This document shows positions 15,528 through 18,756 of a stretch of 18,756 nucleotides of DNA, piece after piece. The DNA is from an uncultured Burkholderiales bacterium (GTDB taxonomy: Bacteria; Pseudomonadota; Gammaproteobacteria; Burkholderiales; Thiobacillaceae), in contig CALAMX010000020.1 in NCBI GenBank assembly GCA_937925755.1, positions 1 through 18,756 of the forward strand. Reading direction: 5' to 3'. The notes under the pieces are model-generated. The model had not been told where the DNA came from. It was given only the letters and a program-made list of their open reading frames with translations, and made no database searches. Position 1 is the first letter of the stretch; each line of letters opens with the position of its first letter. The position numbers were made by a program, and so were the translations under genes.

Positions 15528-16736
15528 TCAGGCGGCCGAGTGGCCTTTCAACTCCACCTTCACCTTTTCGTGCTCGGCAAGGCTGGCGTAGTACTTTTTG
15601 AGCACCTCCGCGACCTCTGGCCGGCTGAAGGTGGCTGGCAGGTCCTGGCCTTCGGACAGCATCGCCCGCACCTTGGTGCCCGATAGCAGGACGCGGTCTT
15701 CCTTGCTGTGCGGGCAGGTGCGCATGGAGGCCATGCCGCCGCACTTGTTGCACCAGAAGGTCCAGTCGATCTTGAGCGGCTGTGTCTCTAGCGACCCCGC
15801 CGGGATCTCGTCGAAGATCTTTTGCGCATCGAACGGCCCGTAATAGTCACCCACGCCGGCGTGGTCGCGGCCGACGATCAGATGCGAGCAGCCGTAGTTC
15901 TGGCGGAACAGGGCGTGCAGCAAGGCCTCGCGCGGGCCGGCATAGCGCATGTCGAGCGGGTAGCCAGCCTGGATCACGGTGTTCTTGACGAAGTAGTTGT
16001 CGATCAGCACGCGGATCGCTTCGGTGCGGACCTCGGCCGGGATATCGCCCGGTTTGAGCTTGCCCAGCAGGGAGTGGATCAGCACGCCGTCCATGGTCTC
16101 GATGGCGATCTTGGCCAGGTACTCGTGCGAGCGGTGCATGGGGTTGCGCGTCTGGAAGGCGGCGATGCGCGTCCAACCCAGCTCCTGGAACTTGGCACGG
16201 GTTTCGGCCGGGGTCATGAACTGCTCACCGTACTTGGCCTTGAAGCCGCCGTCGGAGAGGACCTTGACCGGGCCGGCCAGGTTGTACTTGCCCTGGGCCA
16301 TGACCATCTTCACACCGGGGTGCTCCAGGTCGGTGGTCTTGTACACCTGCATGCACTCGTGGGCCTTGTCGATGGTGTACTTCTCGGTGATCTTCATGGT
16401 TCCCATGATCTCGCCCGACTCGCCGTCGACCAGGGCCACCTCGTCGCCGGCCTTGACCGACTCGTCGTCGGTGGACAATGTCACAGGGATGGGCCAGAAC
16501 AGGCCGTTGGCCATCTTGTAGCCGTCGCACACGCCCAGCCAGTCGGAGTGGGTCATGAAACCGTCCAACGGGGTGAAACCGCCGATGCCCATCATGATCA
16601 GGTCACCGGTTTCACGGGAGGTCATCTTGATCTGCTTGAGGGATTGCGCGCGCGCCTTCTCGGCAGCCAGCGCCTCACCGGTCAGCAGCAGCGGCTTGAG
16701 CTCACCGCCACCATGGGGATTGACGAGACGGGACAT
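15528..16736 (-). CDS. sat: Sulfate adenylyltransferase (ATP sulfurylase), dissimilatory type
   Basis: Cytoplasmic enzyme that in sulfur oxidisers makes ATP and sulfate from APS and PPi (substrate-level phosphorylation). The 402-aa single-chain form is the dissimilatory type, not the CysDN pair of assimilation. Motifs are FQTRNPMHRSHE at 194-205 (nucleotide site), GRDHAG at 289-294 and a C-terminal cysteine/histidine set C329-x2-C332-x8-C341-x-H343 that in homologues binds zinc. The ATG at 16734-16736 has AAGGAG 6 bases upstream. It is the first gene of the minus-strand sulfur unit and is followed by aprB after 122 bases. Its need for PPi ties it to the Pfp and HppA genes elsewhere in the window, which is inference. 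Confidence 0.97.
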   Translation of the reverse strand: MSRLVNPHGGGELKPLLLTGEALAAEKARAQSLKQIKMTSRETGDLIMMGIGGFTPLDGFMTHSDWLGVCDGYKMANGLFWPIPVTLSTDDESVKAGDEVALVDGESGEIMGTMKITEKYTIDKAHECMQVYKTTDLEHPGVKMVMAQGKYNLAGPVKVLSDGGFKAKYGEQFMTPAETRAKFQELGWTRIAAFQTRNPMHRSHEYLAKIAIETMDGVLIHSLLGKLKPGDIPAEVRTEAIRVLIDNYFVKNTVIQAGYPLDMRYAGPREALLHALFRQNYGCSHLIVGRDHAGVGDYYGPFDAQKIFDEIPAGSLETQPLKIDWTFWCNKCGGMASMRTCPHSKEDRVLLSGTKVRAMLSEGQDLPATFSRPEVAEVLKKYYASLAEHEKVKVELKGHSAA

Positions 16737-16793
16737 GCGGACTCCTTGCTTATGTCGTTGAATTGATTGACTGGACGAGCTTTCTGGCGCGGC

Positions 16794-16855
16794 AGAATAG
16801 CATGCGCTCTATAGTCAGATAATCAATATTATTTTTTTCTAAATAAACTTTTTGG
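16794..16855. promoter_or_regulatory. AT-rich divergent promoter region of sat and the lipoprotein gene
   Basis: About 60 bases of strongly AT-rich sequence lie between divergent genes in otherwise GC-rich DNA. Minus-strand candidates for sat include TTTATT (16842-16847) with GATTAT (16819-16824) at 17 bases, and an extended -10 TGC-TATTCT (16794-16802). On the plus strand TATTAT (16827-16832) is a good -10 but lacks a -35. I cannot choose between them. Confidence 0.4.
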
Positions 16856-16945
16856 ATGTACCTGTCCGCAAAGCTGGAGCACAAGTCCCTCCCGATGTTT
16901 TGTTTTTATGGCCGTCTCGGCGCCCACCACGCTAAGATCGGCTGC

Positions 16946-17674
16946 GTGATCCCAACGCCCCTGCTCTTGTACCGCGTTTGTGCTCTATTGGCTGCGCTCG
17001 TCCTGCTGGGCGGCTGTGCTGGCGGCATCCAACGCCAGGATGGCCGGCGCACGCAGCAGGATTATCACTTGGCGAAGCTGGCCAAGAGCGATGTTGACAT
17101 GATCACCGAAATGACCCAGCGCGAGGTCCTCGCGAGTCTGCGGCAGTTGGCCGAAAAACTCTATCGGCGCAATCCACAGGAATACCGCAAGGCGGGGCTC
17201 GCCAGCCCTGAGGCTGCCGCCGCCCGGATCTTCCAAGACGTTGACAAAGGGCCGCAGGGGCCGCTCGCCTTCATCGACTGGCGCGAGGGGCTCAAGCAAG
17301 CCTTCCAGGAGGGCTTTACGGGCGACCGCGTGCACGCCTTCATGCAGGCGTTGACCGCCATGATCATGGCCACCTACGACTACAAGACCGTGTTCTACCT
17401 GACCGACAGCCTCAATGCGCAGAAGCTCTACAACAGCGCCCGCAACATCGAGGTGGCGGTGTGGAAACTCTCCAACGCCCGGCTGGCGAATGGCCAGCCC
17501 ATGCTGCTGACCAACAGCATAGAGGGCGAGGTGCAGAACCTGTCGTTCGAACGCGAGTTCGGCAAGCTCATCGCCCGCCAAGACCTGCTCGCCCTGATCA
17601 TGGAGGACCGCGGCAGCCGCACCATCAACCGCATTCTTCACAACATGGCGAGCTTCGTCTTTCTACCGATCTGA
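16946..17674 (+). CDS. Putative lipoprotein of unknown function
   Basis: Likely exported and lipid-anchored. I chose the GTG at 16946 because it yields a normal lipoprotein signal of 23 residues (hydrophobic LLAALVLL) ending in a lipobox LGGC with Cys24, total 242 aa. The alternative ATG at 16856 would add 30 residues in front of the signal and also lacks a ribosome site. The mature part is mostly helical and charged: about 30-70 reads like a helix (HLAKLAKSDVDMITEMTQREV), 115-160 carries alternating hydrophobics, and the end is amphipathic. I do not recognise the family and see no catalytic motif. It is divergent from sat, and the next gene starts 15 bases after its stop, so it probably leads an operon with the DUF6499-like and AIM24-like genes. 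Confidence 0.75.
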   Translation: MIPTPLLLYRVCALLAALVLLGGCAGGIQRQDGRRTQQDYHLAKLAKSDVDMITEMTQREVLASLRQLAEKLYRRNPQEYRKAGLASPEAAAARIFQDVDKGPQGPLAFIDWREGLKQAFQEGFTGDRVHAFMQALTAMIMATYDYKTVFYLTDSLNAQKLYNSARNIEVAVWKLSNARLANGQPMLLTNSIEGEVQNLSFEREFGKLIARQDLLALIMEDRGSRTINRILHNMASFVFLPI

Positions 17675-17689
17675 GGGCGAGCGCAGCAG

Positions 17690-18409
17690 ATGGACTGGCG
17701 CAACGCGGCAGACTACAGCTTCGACCCGCCGCTTCGCCCCGTGGAGTGGGCATGGCAGTTCCTGCGTCGTAATCCGGAGTATGCCGCGGACTACGCCAGG
17801 TTCATCGCCACCTGGCGCGCCCTGGAAGCGGATTACGGCGCACCGCCCGCGCGCGATTTCTTCCGCTGGCGGCAGGACCCGCGCGCCTGGCGGGCCGAGT
17901 CGGAAATGGTCGGCTGCAGTGCCGAGATCTGTCCCGGCGAGGGCGATCGCGTCCTCATCGAGTGCTGGATGGGGGCCAAATGGGATCTGGCCAAATTCCC
18001 CCTTGATCCCGCGCTGGTCAGACCCACACCGGGGCTGGAACTCGATTGGCGGGCGCAGCCGGTCGAGGTGGAGGCAGTAGGGGGCCCGGAGGACCTGGCG
18101 TCGCTCGGAGAGGAGAAGATGGCACTGGTCTTCGATCTCTCCCTGCCGCTCGCCCCTCAGCTCGATGCGGCGCGCGTGCGCCTCGTCGCCCGCGCCCGTG
18201 CCCTGGAGAAGGCCGGTCGCATCACCCGCCAGGTCGCCGCCGCGGCGCCGACCTGGACGCGCTGGCTGCGCCTGTTGGACGGCACCGCGGCCGGTGCGGC
18301 AGAAGCGACGCTGGCGCAAGTGTTAAAGATCGAGGATGTCGCCACGGCGCTTAGACAGGCGCGGGCGATGTGCGCCTCGGGTTACCGCAGGATCCTTTTC
18401 ATGCACTGA
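17690..18409 (+). CDS. DUF6499/DUF2285-like protein (putative transcriptional regulator)
   Basis: The N-terminus (DWRNAADY, then WAWQFLRRNPEY at 20-31) matches my recollection of the DUF6499 'transcriptional regulator-like' domain. The C-terminus ends with ALRQARAMCASGYRRIL (last part at 231-236), as in DUF2285 proteins. The two are often found together in proteins on integrative and conjugative elements of alphaproteobacteria and some other proteobacteria. The 239-aa product is soluble, without signal or membrane segments; a helix-turn-helix cannot be confirmed by eye. The start is ATG at 17690, 15 bases after the lipoprotein stop, with only a weak ribosome site. No integrase, relaxase or transfer gene accompanies it. 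Base composition is like that of its neighbours, so a recent transfer is not evident. Regulatory function is inferred from the family name only. Confidence 0.7.
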   Translation: MDWRNAADYSFDPPLRPVEWAWQFLRRNPEYAADYARFIATWRALEADYGAPPARDFFRWRQDPRAWRAESEMVGCSAEICPGEGDRVLIECWMGAKWDLAKFPLDPALVRPTPGLELDWRAQPVEVEAVGGPEDLASLGEEKMALVFDLSLPLAPQLDAARVRLVARARALEKAGRITRQVAAAAPTWTRWLRLLDGTAAGAAEATLAQVLKIEDVATALRQARAMCASGYRRILFMH

Positions 18410-18430
18410 ACACAGAGGTTCGAAACGACG

Positions 18431-18756
18431 ATGGATGCGATCGACTACGACATCTTCGGCGATGACATGCAGTACGTGGAGATCGAGCTCGACCCTGGCG
18501 AGGCGGCCATCGGCGAGGCCGGCACGATGATGTACATGCAGGACGGCATCGCGATGGACACCGTCTTCGGCGACGGCTCCGATGCTCAGTCCGGGCTATT
18601 TGGCCGACTCGTGGGGGCAGGCAAGCGTCTGCTCACCGGGGAGTCGCTCTTCACCACGGTCTATGTGAATCAGGCCGCGTCCAAACGCCGGCTCGCCTTT
18701 GCCGCGCCCTATCCGGGCAAGATCATCCCCGTCGATCTGGCGCAGATCGGCGGCAG
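18431..18756 (+). CDS. AIM24/TIGR00266-family protein, 3' end cut by window edge
   Basis: Partial gene: 108 codons are visible from the ATG at 18431 to the window end. The translated start (MDAIDYDIFGDDMQYVEIELDPGEAAIGEAGTM) and the following GLFGRLVGAGKRLLTGESLFTTVYVN are characteristic of the AIM24/TIGR00266 family, soluble proteins of about 230-270 aa with a beta-rich fold whose bacterial role is not settled. AGAGG lies about 12 bases upstream, which is a long spacing. It starts 21 bases after the DUF6499-like gene and is probably cotranscribed with it. Confidence 0.85.
   Translation, partial: MDAIDYDIFGDDMQYVEIELDPGEAAIGEAGTMMYMQDGIAMDTVFGDGSDAQSGLFGRLVGAGKRLLTGESLFTTVYVNQAASKRRLAFAAPYPGKIIPVDLAQIGG

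Noticed and set aside
15406..15753. Extended minus-strand frame upstream of aprB
   Set aside because: It would overlap sat and ignore the standard AprB N-terminus, which has its own strong ribosome site.
15822..16766. 314-codon plus-strand frame opposite sat
   Set aside because: Antisense shadow of sat; composition is His/Leu/Val/Gly-biased, as expected from reversed GC-rich codons.

Overview
The window is GC-rich and tightly packed. It looks like chromosome from a sulfur-oxidising, probably autotrophic proteobacterium. The best guess is a betaproteobacterium of the Thiobacillus/Sulfuritortus kind. This rests on a sat-aprB-aprA locus, the kdsB-adk order common in betaproteobacteria, and a pyrophosphate-dependent phosphofructokinase beside a membrane pyrophosphatase. 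No rRNA, tRNA, CRISPR array, insertion sequence or attachment site was seen. The species is inferred, not shown.

Left part (1-6692): an Fe-superoxide dismutase (minus strand, 3' end cut by the window edge) is divergent from kdsB (CMP-KDO synthetase). Then come adk (adenylate kinase), a 115-aa unknown protein, an intrinsic terminator, pyrophosphate-fructose-6-phosphate phosphotransferase, a 73-aa unknown protein and hppA (H+-pumping pyrophosphatase of the K+-independent type), which ends at a strong terminator. This block handles AMP/ADP/ATP and PPi together.

Middle (6693-8142): a secreted OmpA-family protein whose N-terminal half is twelve tandem 12-13-residue repeats beginning D/N/E-P. This is the most striking protein-level pattern in the window. 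It converges on the next block.

Minus-strand sulfur block (16736 down to 8143): sat, aprB and aprA form one transcription unit closed by an intrinsic terminator. In the sulfur-oxidising direction AprBA oxidises sulfite plus AMP to APS, and Sat turns APS plus PPi into ATP and sulfate. After the terminator a second same-strand unit encodes a YkgJ-type cysteine-cluster protein, a MoxR-type AAA+ ATPase (CbbQ/NorQ/NirQ-like), a small periplasmic cytochrome c, a NorD/CbbO-like VWA protein and a 90-aa unknown protein. No nitric oxide reductase or RuBisCO gene is present in the window, so the client of this ATPase/VWA pair is open. Neither aprM nor qmoABC is present, so the electron partner of AprBA is also not explained here.

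Right end (16800-18756): an AT-rich divergent promoter region, then plus-strand genes for a lipoprotein of unknown function, a DUF6499/DUF2285-like protein of a type usually met on integrative elements, and the start of an AIM24/TIGR00266-family protein cut by the window edge.

A possible common thread is pyrophosphate. Sat consumes PPi when it makes ATP from APS, while Pfp and HppA, encoded about 10 kb away, can make or use PPi, and Adk rebalances AMP. This link is inference.
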